Origin: Certhia americana
Taxonomy: Eukaryota; Chordata; Aves; Passeriformes; Certhiidae
Direction of reading: 5' to 3'
Length of the DNA: 64,000 nucleotides
Assembly (NCBI GenBank): GCA_018697195.1
Contig: CM031857.1
Coordinates: 50,117,471-50,181,470 of the forward strand
In this document: in pieces, positions 12,940 through 22,446 of the stretch
Numbering within the stretch: position 1 is the stretch's first letter
Layout: every line of letters starts with the position of its first letter
Made by a program: the position numbers and the translations under genes
Notes under the pieces: generated by a model
Told to the model about the DNA's origin: nothing
Seen by the model: the letters and a program-made list of their open reading frames with translations, nothing else
Databases searched by the model: none

Positions 12940-15900
12940 TTATGTATACCAATAACCTATTTTAGGCATATTTGAATTTGTGACTATTCCATGTGTCTCT
13001 CAATCAATATAACCTATGCAACAGTAGTATGTTTCTAGTACAATGTTGTTCTTCTTCTCTTCTTTTCCTACCCCCAGTTCCATGACATAAATTAGGATCA
13101 TTATTAAAGGAACATCCTTAATTCTTTAGGTTTATAGTGTAAGTCTGGAGATAAATATGTTCAATAACAGACCTTTACATTACAGATGCATTCAATAGCA
13201 CCACACTTTGTGTTCTTTTAATTAATTCATTAATGCATTGGGAAGTTGTGATTTTGAAGCTTTATGGTATCTGAATATATTTTGCTTGGTATCCTGAGAT
13301 ATTTAATCACACTGCGCCTCTCTCATGCTTAATGATTTCAAGCAAATTATAGCAAAGTTCTTTTGTTGATGAGCCATGCCTGATTTGGCAATCCCTTTTT
13401 TTCTTTTTCTTTTTTTCCTCACTTTTTTTTTTTTTTTTTTCACAGGTGATTATCCAGCTCCTCGTGCCGTTCTAACTGGTCATGACCATGAAGTTGTCTG
13501 CGTATCGGTCTGTGCAGAGCTGGGACTTGTTATCAGTGGTGCTAAAGGTCAGAAACGTTTTCATGATTTAAGTCTTAACATTTTTAGAGTCTTTTTTAGT
13601 CGTGTTTCTCAGATTTCCCTCAAGCCACATATGCTTTAATTATCCCTAAGACATGTTGTAATTGTAGGAGAATCTGAAGCACTTTTCTCTGAAAATTGTT
13701 ATTTACTATCTGTACTTACAAGTTTAGATAGAAATGAAGTTGATCATTCCTTCCAACCATCAGCTTATGCAGCTATTCTGCCCAGATCTGGAAGAACATT
13801 TTATACAAATGTATATAATAATTCTAATTACATCTAGTGATTTTGAAGAAGCCTGTTGATAGAGACATGTATTTCAGGGAGGACCAGCTCCAAATTTTTC
13901 ACCTTGATCTTAATTGAGAGGTAGTTTGTCAGACTGACCTCACTCTCTAGGGAAGCAGAATCAGTTTGCTTTGGAGCTGTGTGCAGCATTCTGACCAGCA
14001 GGGTTTTTTGTGATGTTTTCTAAATAATGAGCCGTTGCAGGTTCATCCTGTTGTCTATGGAATCCAGAGCACCCAACAATTGCTAACACAAGTGTACAAA
14101 ATACTCTTCCAATCCTGCAGCAATATCCTGTACGACTGGTAGTCAGTGTTAATGAAGTACCATCCTCAATGAATGTTTGCTTCATCCTTCCTTACTCTGT
14201 TTCTCCTTGATTTATTCCATTTCACTACTTCTCCTACTTCTTAATTCCATGTCCACTTTTCTTCCCCCACTGCTCTCTCTCATTCAGCTTCTTAACTTGT
14301 CAAACTAGATGTCTTTTTTTCTTTTCCTTTCTAATTTTCCTCTCCCTCTCCTCCTTTTCTCTTACTTTCTTTTGTGCTACATCATCTCTGTTCTCTTCTT
14401 ATTGCCTTTCTTTGCATCACTCTCATATTTCCTTTTATCTTACATGTCTTCCTGTCTCATTCCCGCTCTACTCTACGTCCACATCCAGTGTCTTGCTATC
14501 TTTATCTATAGTGATGCCTGTTTCAGTTGTCTTTATGGATATCTTTGTACTCATTTTTAACTTTGCTACTTCTGAGGGTAAGAAGAATGTGATGCTTGCT
14601 CTGCCAGCTTTTGCTCACAGCTGAGCTCCTGGGTTATTGCTTTTTATACTGTCTTGGAGCTCAACATTTATTTTTAAAGCTGAGTGTGAAACTTTTGAGT
14701 AAAGCCATTTTTAAGAGGAAGTACTAATGGGTCATTAACTCTTGTAATGGCATACTGCATAACAGTCATAGGCAAATTCAAGACATTTGTGAAAAGAATG
14801 TTCAGTGATACTGGAGCTAAATCTTTTTTCTTAAAGCACTACTATTTCTTACCATTTAAGGAAGCTTCATACACTCTGGCTGCCATAATAGTCCACCCTT
14901 TCCAACTGTTTTTTCAAATTTCCTCTTCTTAATATAGATGGAATCTGTACTCAGATATCTTCTGATTCAATAACTATTTGCTGCTTTAGCAACTTACACA
15001 ATTTTAGAGGTAAAAGCTGATGGAGAAGCAAAGATTTTTAAATCAAAATCAGAATATGTTTATAATTGACCAAGAGAAATGGAGGCCCAGTCTGTCACTT
15101 GAAGTAGTCTTCCCACATTCTTTCTTTTGAACTTCAGATCTTACAAAAATGCAGAGGAAAAATAATTTTTAAAAATTGCTATTTTCCAAGATATACCATT
15201 TTAAAGACTTTTTCTTCAGATCTGATAGTTTCCGTCCCTTTTGCAGCTTCTTAGATTGCATCTCATGGCAGTGTTGTGTTGCCCTGCCATCCAGGCTTAC
15301 CTCAGCCTGTGCTTCCTGGTGGGCAGCTGTTCCTCTGGAACTGGCTGTGACACTGTGATGACAAATGCAGCACTTGAGAACCTACTGAAGCAGGAAGACA
15401 GCACATTTAGGATTTCTCTGTGGAAAATCTTGTGCATCAGGTTGATGCTTGCATGTTCTTACCCAACAAACCCAAAAAAACAGTGGTCAAGCTGTATGTC
15501 CTTACAGTGGCATCCTAAATCAGATATGCCTTTTTGGGCCCATGACCATTCAGCTATGAAGGTATTTTCTTTTGAAAAATCTAACAAGGTAATTATTCTA
15601 AAGGTGAAGGCATCACTTTTTGTAATATCCTGGCACTTCAGTATTTCCAAAGCTGAAACTCAACTCTTTGAGAAAATAAATTATTTCCATTGCAGTGGTT
15701 CCCCAAGGATGCAGCCAAACTTGGGGTCCCTCTGCATAAGACTTTATGCAAACACACAGAAAACCTGTATAATAATATAATAAATATTATATAAATAAGA
15801 TAAATGTGCTGATGCTGATTCATTCTACTTGGGCAAACCCAGCTGCTGTGTGAATTTCAAAGTTAGAAGGACTTAACATGAGGTGGCTGAGTCTGCCAAT

Positions 15901-18453
15901 ATGAATTTACATTCAGGGTCATGAACCAGTTGTATAAGAAAGAGATTACTGTGATGTCCAGGATTATCCTGTGATTCACAGAGGAAAACATTTATAATTT
16001 CCTGTGACTCATTACAGTTATCAAAGAAGGGACCCTTTTTCTTAGTAGCAATACAGATCTCACTTTCAGAAAAAACTTCTCTTATTGTTCTTGAAATGTA
16101 AATAAGCTTAGTTTACATCTTAAAATGCACATTGAAGATTTCACAGCTGTTTGTTTCTTTCATGAGTGTAATAAAAAGACATTAAAATCACATATTAAAA
16201 TCTTTCTGGAGCAAATGGAGTTATAGCGCAATTTCCTAAAATCTCTTATAGTCCAAGTATCATTGTGACTCTGTTGGCTTTCACATGACTCCCACTGCTG
16301 AAACAAATCAGGACTGAAATCTATGAATGTTCATTGGGGGAGAGGATCTACAGGAACTGCCATTGTCTAGAGGAGAAATATGCAGTAATATGATTACATG
16401 CCCTATGGGAGTTGCTCCTACTAGTCACTGATAGGGCCACATCTGTTTAATGTGAATGGGCAAGCTAAAGAGAGTTCATGTTGTTAGAGAAAATCACTGA
16501 GTGAAGCTTCTGAATGCTTGGGAAGAAGAAGGAGTGTTTTAGAAGACAGATCAAGGAAAACTCCTACCAGCCTAAGTAAATAATACACTTCTGGGCATAT
16601 TGTAATTATTTCCTTAACATTCTGGCTCTTGCATCTCCTTTTCGATTGTGCATTTTAAATTCTTTAAGTAAACATTGCAGCTTGTTATATCTATGCAGCA
16701 CTAATGTGATATAAATGTGTATTATGCATCATTTTTGTGCAGAGACAATATCATTTGTACAAACAGCAAATGTATGATATATTATGTTTTCATATGCAGA
16801 AGGTCCTTGCCTAGTACATACAATTACTGGAGACTTGCTGAGAGCCCTGGAAGGAACAGAAAACTGTCTGTATCCTCGCTTAATTTCAGTATCCAGTGAA
16901 GGTCACTGCATCATCTACTATGAACGAGGACGGTTCAGCAATTTCAGCATTAATGGCAAACTCTTAGCTCAGATGGAGATCAATGATTCAACCAGGGTAA
17001 ATCTAAATGCAAACAAGCATTTTTTGTGTGTTGGCTTTCTTTATTAAAATAAATTGAATTTATTTGAGGTATGGTTTAGAGGAAATCTTGTATGTAAAAT
17101 TGCTGCCTCCTGGTTAAGCTATTCAAACACATATCCTTTCATCAACATCTCAAAATATGAAAATGCACTTAAGCTTTTCTAGAATAAATAACAACAAATA
17201 GTTTATGAGCCCACAATATTCCCAGAATTTTTGTTTGGAGTTTAATTTCAGTGGGAAATATGTCTTTGAAACACAATGCTCTGAAAAGTCCTCATTCCTC
17301 ATTTATTAGCTAAGACATGAATTCATGCCTTCAGGGCTCAGCTCTGTCACTAGCACTTGAAGCAGCATTAGGAATGCAGATCGCTGCTCTGCTTTAGGAG
17401 GTAGTGATAGCACTGAGCATTGTAGAACAAATTATGGTATGTAGAAATGTGCTGAACTCAAGTATTGGCAGATTCAGTCAAGGAGCTTTTTTGTTATCTA
17501 TCATGTTTAATACCACACAATTGTTTTTCAAATATGATGATACAAAATTAGTTGGTTTATTTTTTGGACTAGGGAGAAAGGGGAGAGGAAGCATTTTGCT
17601 TCAAATTTAAAGTGAGCAGAACGTAAGAAATGCATTAAAGTCAATTCAATTTTTAAAATACTGATCCATTTCCATAAAAGTTAACTGTGTGCTTGGGATA
17701 TTTCTTTTTCTCCTGAAGGCCATCCTCCTGAGCAGTGATGGGCAGAACCTGGTGACAGGAGGAGACAATGGTGTAGTGGAAGTATGGCAGGCCTGTGACT
17801 TCAAGCAGCTCTATATTTACCCTGGCTGTGATGCTGGCATAAGAGCTATGGATCTGTCTCATGATCAGAGGTGAAATTGTCATTCATATTTGTATATAAA
17901 TACTAAAATTCCAGAAAGAATACATCTCCATGAACTTTGAGTATATGGTATGGAGCTGTGCGCAGGATGTGTAAGAAACAATTACTCCAATTGTTTTCCT
18001 GTTAATTTATCTGATTCAACACTTATTCTGATATTTGAGTCTCATAATGAGCACTTAACATTAAGGTGAGGTCTTGTTTCATTGAAGTTAATAAGCCAGA
18101 TACTCAACTAGCAAAATACGACTAAAATTGCATTAACTTCAGAACAAAGGAATTGTCAGATTGTATCAGAGTGTAGTAGTGCCTATTAAATGCCTTAAAA
18201 CCAATTGCAAAAGTTCGAGATACATTTCTGATTTTCAGCCAAGCTTAAGAACTTCAGACAGTGTTGCAAAAAGTGCCTTGTTCTTTTAGCTTTTTTCTGT
18301 CTAGGAAGATAGCTTGAGAAGGCCAAAGAAATTAACATTAGCATCTTTGATATCTTTTTCAGAACTCTGATTACTGGCATGGCTTCTGGCAGCATCGTAG
18401 CTTTTAATATAGATTTTAACCGATGGCATTATGAACATCAGAACAGATACTGA
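2160..18453 (+). CDS. LRBA: LRBA, 3' part: C-terminal WD40 domain, six exons spliced together
   Basis: Joined exons 2160-2315, 3230-3400, 13446-13547, 16800-16996, 17719-17870 and 18363-18453 keep one reading frame and encode about 288 residues to the stop TGA at 18451-18453. The product matches the end of LRBA, a large (about 2,850-residue) BEACH-domain scaffold of endosomes and vesicles. In mammals LRBA protects CTLA-4 from lysosomal degradation, and its loss causes immune dysregulation. WD40 signatures run in order: [10 protein letters not shown] (exon 1), [10 protein letters not shown] with [13 protein letters not shown] (exon 2), [10 protein letters not shown] (exon 3), SINGKLLAQ (exon 4), [14 protein letters not shown] (exon 5) and [17 protein letters not shown] (exon 6). 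The paralogue NBEA shares [12 protein letters not shown] but ends differently; [22 protein letters not shown] and [17 protein letters not shown] favour LRBA. The PH-BEACH part is upstream of the window. All five introns inside the window are GT-AG. Homology is recalled, not searched. Confidence 0.95.
2316..3229 (+). other. LRBA: LRBA intron between exons 1 and 2 (914 bp)
   Basis: GT-AG intron, AT-rich. It contains short T and A runs only. I see no repeat family or second exon. Confidence 0.85.
3230..3400 (+). CDS. LRBA: LRBA coding exon 2 of 6 (WD40 blade GHWD...LLLWYW)
   Basis: The acceptor is TCCTACCAG ending at 3229 and the donor is the consensus GTAAGT at 3401. It encodes [18 protein letters not shown], then [17 protein letters not shown] and GDNPNS. 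GH near the start and the SGSRD plus LWYW end are the classical marks of a complete WD40 repeat, so this exon is close to one whole blade. It is 171 bp with phase 1 at both ends, as is the next exon. Confidence 0.96.
4481..4492. repeat. G12 homopolymer
   Basis: Twelve consecutive G in an AT-rich intron, followed by AATTTTG. It could be a polymorphic site or a sequencing-sensitive position. Confidence 0.9.
8870..8970 (-). mobile_element. Possible MIR-like SINE relic in LRBA intron
   Basis: The stretch CAACTTGCCCAAGATC, followed by a ...AGTGAAAGAGAGAT...CTCCTGTCCTCC pattern, resembles the reverse complement of the MIR core (GACCTTGGGCAAGTCAC in the forward sense, with CAGAGCTGGGATT and AGGTCTCCTG on the other side). 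Old MIR-type copies occur in bird genomes at low density. Divergence is high and only about 100 bp align by eye, so this is tentative. Confidence 0.4.
9719..9739. repeat. T21 homopolymer
   Basis: An uninterrupted run of 21 T inside the 10-kb LRBA intron. No retroposon body is visible beside it: the flank CCTTCTGCCCTCTAG is pyrimidine-rich but has no known SINE or LINE motif. Confidence 0.9.
12904..12931. repeat. (TA)n microsatellite
   Basis: About 14 AT/TA dinucleotides, then an interrupted TGTATATATTTATGTATA tail. A typical intronic dinucleotide array. Confidence 0.9.
13395..13445 (+). promoter_or_regulatory. LRBA: Extended polypyrimidine tract and acceptor of LRBA exon 3
   Basis: From about 13395 the intron is T-rich with a few C, ending in 18 consecutive T (13423-13440) and then CACAG. 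This is the polypyrimidine tract of the acceptor. A pure T run of this length is prone to length variation and could change U2AF binding strength. Confidence 0.85.
13446..13547 (+). CDS. LRBA: LRBA coding exon 3 of 6 (start of third WD40 blade)
   Basis: The acceptor CACAG ends at 13445, directly after a run of 18 T. The donor GTCAGA begins at 13548. It encodes [18 protein letters not shown] and ends in [10 protein letters not shown], with the first base of the next glutamate codon. TGHDHEVV is the GH position of the blade, and the blade continues in the following exon with EGPCLVHT. The 102-bp length is a multiple of three, so skipping this exon would leave the frame intact and remove about 34 residues. 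Confidence 0.95.
13548..16799 (+). other. LRBA: LRBA intron between exons 3 and 4 (3.25 kb)
   Basis: GT-AG intron. Its notable content is a 300-bp sense-strand polypyrimidine stretch at 14186-14490. The rest is AT-rich unique sequence. An open frame at 15241-15780 (179 codons) shows no family resemblance and no codon pattern I can support as an exon. Confidence 0.85.
14186..14490 (+). repeat. Long polypyrimidine (C/T-rich) low-complexity tract
   Basis: About 300 bp dominated by C and T on the transcribed-sense strand (for example CTCCCTCTCCTCC near 14341-14353), with scattered A and few G. It lies mid-intron, far from either splice site. It is not a clean microsatellite but a composite of TTCC, TCTC and CTTT motifs. 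Confidence 0.75.
16800..16996 (+). CDS. LRBA: LRBA coding exon 4 of 6 (end of blade 3 and blade 4)
   Basis: The acceptor CATATGCAG ends at 16799 and the donor GTAAAT begins at 16997. It encodes [18 protein letters not shown], then [18 protein letters not shown] and [21 protein letters not shown]. It begins with two bases of a split codon and ends on a complete codon, so intron phase changes here from 1 to 0. An in-frame reading into the intron stops soon after the donor (at about 17045), supporting the exon end. Confidence 0.95.
16997..17718 (+). other. LRBA: LRBA intron between exons 4 and 5 (722 bp)
   Basis: Short GT-AG intron of AT-rich unique sequence. No repeat or extra exon is seen. 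Confidence 0.85.
17719..17870 (+). CDS. LRBA: LRBA coding exon 5 of 6 (blade 5, [10 protein letters not shown])
   Basis: The acceptor is TTCTCCTGAAG, a rather weak AAG site after a T-rich tract, ending at 17718. The donor GTGAAA starts at 17871. It encodes [36 protein letters not shown] and [14 protein letters not shown], and leaves two bases of an arginine codon. SSDGQ...[12 protein letters not shown] is a clear WD40 blade, and [12 protein letters not shown] opens the last blade. Confidence 0.96.
17871..18362 (+). other. LRBA: LRBA intron between exons 5 and 6 (492 bp)
   Basis: Short GT-AG intron. No repeat or extra exon is seen. Confidence 0.85.
18363..18453 (+). CDS. LRBA: LRBA last coding exon (6 of 6) with stop codon
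   Basis: The acceptor TATCTTTTTCAG ends at 18362. The first base finishes the split arginine codon; the exon then reads [29 protein letters not shown] and TGA at 18451-18453. The ending ...[12 protein letters not shown] is the family's conserved C terminus. NBEA ends with a related FNRWHHEYQTRY. The exon continues into the 3' UTR. Confidence 0.96.
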
Positions 18454-18849
18454 AGCGCAGTGAAGAACTGAAAGCCCAGGTAAAGCTGAGAGCACAAGTG
18501 CTGCAAAGAAAGGTGTAGTCTCTGGTGGAAAACCACGTCTGCATTGACCTCCGTTGTACATTCCATTACACCCAGCAATAGCTGTACATTGTAGTCAGCA
18601 ACCATTTTACTTTGTGTGTTTTTTCACAACTGAACACCAGCTGCTGAAAAGCAAGCTTGTATCATGTAAATTATATGAATTAGGAAATGTTTTGGTAATT
18701 ATTTCATATATCTTTGTTTATTGAGAAAAGGTAGTAGGATGCGCCACAAGAGACTTTTGAAAATTCTGGGGAACCTTGTGTCCAGTTATTTCAATGTTTA
18801 GGCTTTGAACCTAACATGCATCCCATCTCCAGCCTCTTTTCAAGCTGAG

Positions 18850-18855
18850 ATTAAA
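18850..18855 (+). promoter_or_regulatory. LRBA: Possible early alternative poly(A) signal ATTAAA
   Basis: ATTAAA about 400 bases after the stop, followed by an A run and TATGTTTGATACTTTGT. If used it would give a short 3' UTR isoform. This common variant hexamer also occurs by chance in AT-rich DNA. Confidence 0.25.
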
Positions 18856-20133
18856 AAAAATATGTTTGATACTTTGTACATCAGATGCACATCTTAACTT
18901 TAAAGGGATACTTTTGTAAAAGTAAAACCTTGTATAAAGAACAAAACTGTTTCTTAATTTTATTGTGGAGTTACAACTTGCATGTACTTTAAACCTGATG
19001 TCTTGAAGGAACAGGTGCATTCACACAAATCAGACTGGAGATCTGCCTAAGGGTACAGCTTGTGTTAAAGGGTTGAATTTGGGAGCAAACAGTAATTCTG
19101 ACATTTTCACCAACACATTTTTTTCACTTTTTTCAATCTAAAGTTTACCCCTCTTAAGTGAAGTTCTGCTCACAAAGCATTTGGATAAAAAGCCATCATT
19201 TGCCATATTTATACCTTATACAATAGAAATTAATTTCCTCCCTTTTAAATTTAAAGACTAGACAGAAAGGGAGCAAAGAGGGAAGTTCAGTTTAATGCTT
19301 TGTAATGCTTAATGATTCCCAATACAGACAAAGTGCTATACTTCTGGATTATTAACATTTGGCATATAAATCCTGGGCAAGAGAGCCCCCACTGATTTCT
19401 TTTCCCTTATTTTTAATCTGAGGAGCTTGATTTATTTCACAGCCTTAGCTTCATTTCAAAGGTGACTGAGGTTGTTTTTTTCAGTTCTTCTGAAAATCTC
19501 ACCTGAAGCCACTCAGACTAAGGCACTTCATCTTTTACAATACTGTAATGATAACTATCAGAATAATTTTCTGCACATTGTACTGATCAAATTACACACC
19601 CAGGGGTATATACACTTTAATTCATGTTTCTTCTTTGTATATTTGGTGACTGTATTGTCATAGATGTACATATTGTGTCGGTAGGGCTATGAGGCATGTA
19701 ACAGGAATGTAATTTTCTCAGAATTTACACTCACTTGCAGTCATTTATTTAAAAAGATAATGGATTCTTTGTATTGGCACTTTGCACCAGGAACATATCA
19801 TTATTTATTGATGTGATTACTTATTTGTTATCCACCTTGTATTAGTAAGTTTAGCCCTGAATTTCCTTCTTCATTGTTGTTTGTATTTATAAGGTTTGGA
19901 AATCATGGGGATCAACGTAATGATTAAGTTATTCATCACCTGTCTGTAAGCAATATCTTGAGTTTGTAGCTTAGAATTGGGAGACTATTGAACATCTGGA
20001 AGACAAGTTCATTTCATCTTGAGATCATGGTGAAATATTTTGGATATATAAATTCCTTAAGCTATTGTAACCATGTTTTATTGCAAAGATGTAAAATATG
20101 CCAGATGTGTGTGAGTTGGAAATCAAAAAGAAA

Positions 20134-20139
20134 AATAAA
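20134..20139 (+). promoter_or_regulatory. LRBA: Candidate LRBA poly(A) signal AATAAA
   Basis: AATAAA in the context AAAAATAAAATATGC, followed within 20-35 bases by a T-rich stretch. It is the first canonical hexamer after the LRBA stop codon. Confidence 0.55.
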
Positions 20140-21366
20140 ATATGCAAAGAATTCAGTGATTGTTTTTCATTCCAATGCAACTTTTTTAAAGCATTCCCAT
20201 TATCATTATAAACAAACAATTATTTTTGAGAAATTCTTACTTATGTGCTAATTGTATGCCAAAAAGTACGCACTTCTGGATGGTTGTTTTTCCTGGGGTC
20301 CCAGGGAAAAAAACTCACAAGTTACAGAGTGACCTCCACAACTCTTGATTGTCATGAAAGAAGCTACTAGAGTTACTTTGTTCAGCAGAAGTGAAAAAGA
20401 AGAAGAAAAATCAAAGCCTTTAAGAGATATTTAGGATCCTTGTGAGCAGGAAATAATCTTATGTAATAGACCTCACAGAGAGCAAAGATCTGATGAGAGA
20501 AATTTTAGATATTTCTCAGTATCTGGTAACATGAAATAAATTTAATCTTATTTTGGGCATTGGAAGTTAAATACCTACATTACCTGCACAACATAGCAAA
20601 ACACGTGGAATAAGTTACCTTTTGGAGATGCTGAGGACCCTACAAATATTACAGCAAGTAAATGGAGACATATAGCTGTATGTCAGATGTCTAATTAAAG
20701 GTAGCAATGGTAAACAAAATACTTTCCTAATAATTAGAAAACTCCCAGAAGTTTTCTAATTCTTGATAGCAGAATAGCAACCAATATTTCAATTTGTTGC
20801 CCTACTCATTTCCTTTAAATTTAGAAGTATTGTTCTTTAAATAATTATGAAAATTAACCAAAGCAAATATTTGAGATCCTTTTTTTATACTGTATATTAA
20901 AATGCAGTGTACGTTTTAACAAAAATCTATTTATATCAGTCAGCTTTTGAAAGTATAACATCATAACCTGGTTGTTTCGAAACTGTATGAGATACGGTAA
21001 GAGGATAGGAGAGGATTGGTATAATAACAGTGTCCTGTGAAACAGTTTATTGATCTGTCACAACCTCCATTCCATCATTATATAAGTGTCACCCCTAAGT
21101 TTGTATTTTATTCAACAAATCAGTTTAAAAATACACTATTACAATTAAACAAAAAAATGGTAATTGCTATTATTTTAATTAATACTGTTGTTTTCATCAA
21201 GTCTCTCAGCATGACATTAAATACAATCTAGTCACAAATTAGAAGTTTTTGTGCCCATGCAAACCTTTACATGAGAAATTTGCCATGGATTACAAGAATA
21301 AAAAAACACTCTCACTGTATTGCATTCATAGGTAGGGATACCCGAACAAGTCAGACTCATAAAACA

Positions 21367-21482
21367 GATAATAATAATAACAATAGTAATAATAGCAACT
21401 ATAACAATAACAATAATAATAATAATAATTTAATGTTACTGCTACTACTACTACTAATAATGATAAAAATTATAATAATTGT
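21367..21482. repeat. Compound trinucleotide microsatellite (AAT/AAC then ACT)
   Basis: Imperfect ATA/ATAAC units to about 21431, then ACTGCTACTACTACTACT and further TAATAAT repeats. Its open frame (poly-N then poly-L on the + strand) is a low-complexity artefact. Confidence 0.9.
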
Positions 21483-21838
21483 AGTATGATATTTAAATTC
21501 CTTTGTTTTATTTTTTGATTTGTGTTAATTACATTATGTACGCCCATCTATTTCAGGGCCTCTTTTAGTAAACAGACAATATACACAGATCTCCAGTTTA
21601 TGTCAGAAGTCTTTTCCAATGCTTCAGCTGCCCATTTCTGTCACACAGTAAATCTTGCCTTTTTTCTCTAGAAATTAGAGCTACTGATCCCAGGGAATCT
21701 CTGAGAGCTGCTTCTGTAGCATGAAGCAGCTTTGGCCAAACCCATTAAATACAATGAATCTCTCAGCCAAGGGAGATGCAGCTTTAAGGGTACAACTGTG
21801 CAACTAAAATACACCTACAATGTAAATAATGCACAGTT

Positions 21839-21882
21839 ATTTCTGCCAGTTCATCCACAGATTTCTGCCAGTTCACCCTCCA
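21839..21882. repeat. Short tandem duplication, 22-bp unit
   Basis: ATTTCTGCCAGTTCA occurs at 21839-21853 and again at 21861-21875, giving a period of 22 bp with two copies. Confidence 0.85.
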
Positions 21883-22410
21883 TTAAGCACTGGACTACAA
21901 GTCATCGCCTTTCCAGGAGAAATGATGCAACAGCTGCGATGCTTATTCCTTGCCCAGATCCTACCACTGTTGAGGAGAATGCTGCTTTCTCTACATGAGT
22001 AATAATAAAAGAGAGGCTCCTGTATATTTACCCTAAGGAAAGACTAGTTAAGCTCAATTTACTGGGAAAGCTTGGATAAACAATGATTATGTCGATAAAG
22101 AACCTTGCAGGTTGTGTGTGTAGAGCTAAAAGTGCTGCCTGTGAGCAGCAGTTGTGGAGAATGCTTTTTATAATGCAGTGCATCAACCCTGCTGACAAGC
22201 AAGCAGGATGAAGCAAGCCTCGTGCTCCCAGGGATAAAAGCATTTGAAGCAGACACAAGGAGCGAAGGGCTGACTTGTGACAACAGCAAGAGAACCACCT
22301 CCTGAAACAAGATGTTTAGTACATATGAATATTTCATTTGGATCCTTAAACCTGGAGTTTATGCTCACAATTTTCAAGGGCTTTACTGTGGACCGGTTTT
22401 ATTTAGGCTT

Positions 22411-22446
22411 TGGGGTGTGTGTGTGTGTGCATGTGTATGTGTGTGT
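22411..22446. repeat. (TG)n microsatellite
   Basis: GTGTGTGTGTGTG with interruptions by CA and TA (GCATGTGTATGTGTGTG). Confidence 0.9.

Larger units (their letters stand above)
3401..13445 (+). other. LRBA: LRBA intron between exons 2 and 3 (10.0 kb)
   Basis: The donor GTAAGT is at 3401 and the acceptor CACAG at 13441-13445. The intron is unique AT-rich sequence with a G12 run (4481-4492), a T21 run (9719-9739), a TA dinucleotide tract (12904-12931) and a possible MIR-like relic at 8870-8970. None of the scattered short open frames looks coding. Confidence 0.85.
18454..20160 (+). other. LRBA: LRBA 3' untranslated region (end inferred)
   Basis: AT-rich sequence directly after the stop codon, with many T-rich and ATTTA-type elements and no splice signal pair. 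The only canonical AATAAA before 20.5 kb is at 20134-20139. Cleavage about 20 bases later fits the T-rich stretch TGTTTTTCATTCC just downstream. The 1.7-kb length is inferred from the signal, not seen in a transcript. Confidence 0.6.

Noticed and set aside
15241..15780. 179-codon open frame in the LRBA intron
   Set aside because: It has no known motif, lies in an intron between LRBA exons on the same strand and lacks splice signals that fit the LRBA frame.
2160..18453. The gene as NBEA (neurobeachin), the paralogue
   Set aside because: The two share [12 protein letters not shown] and DAGIRAM. But [33 protein letters not shown] residues and the ending [12 protein letters not shown] fit LRBA, while NBEA ends FNRWHHEYQTRY.
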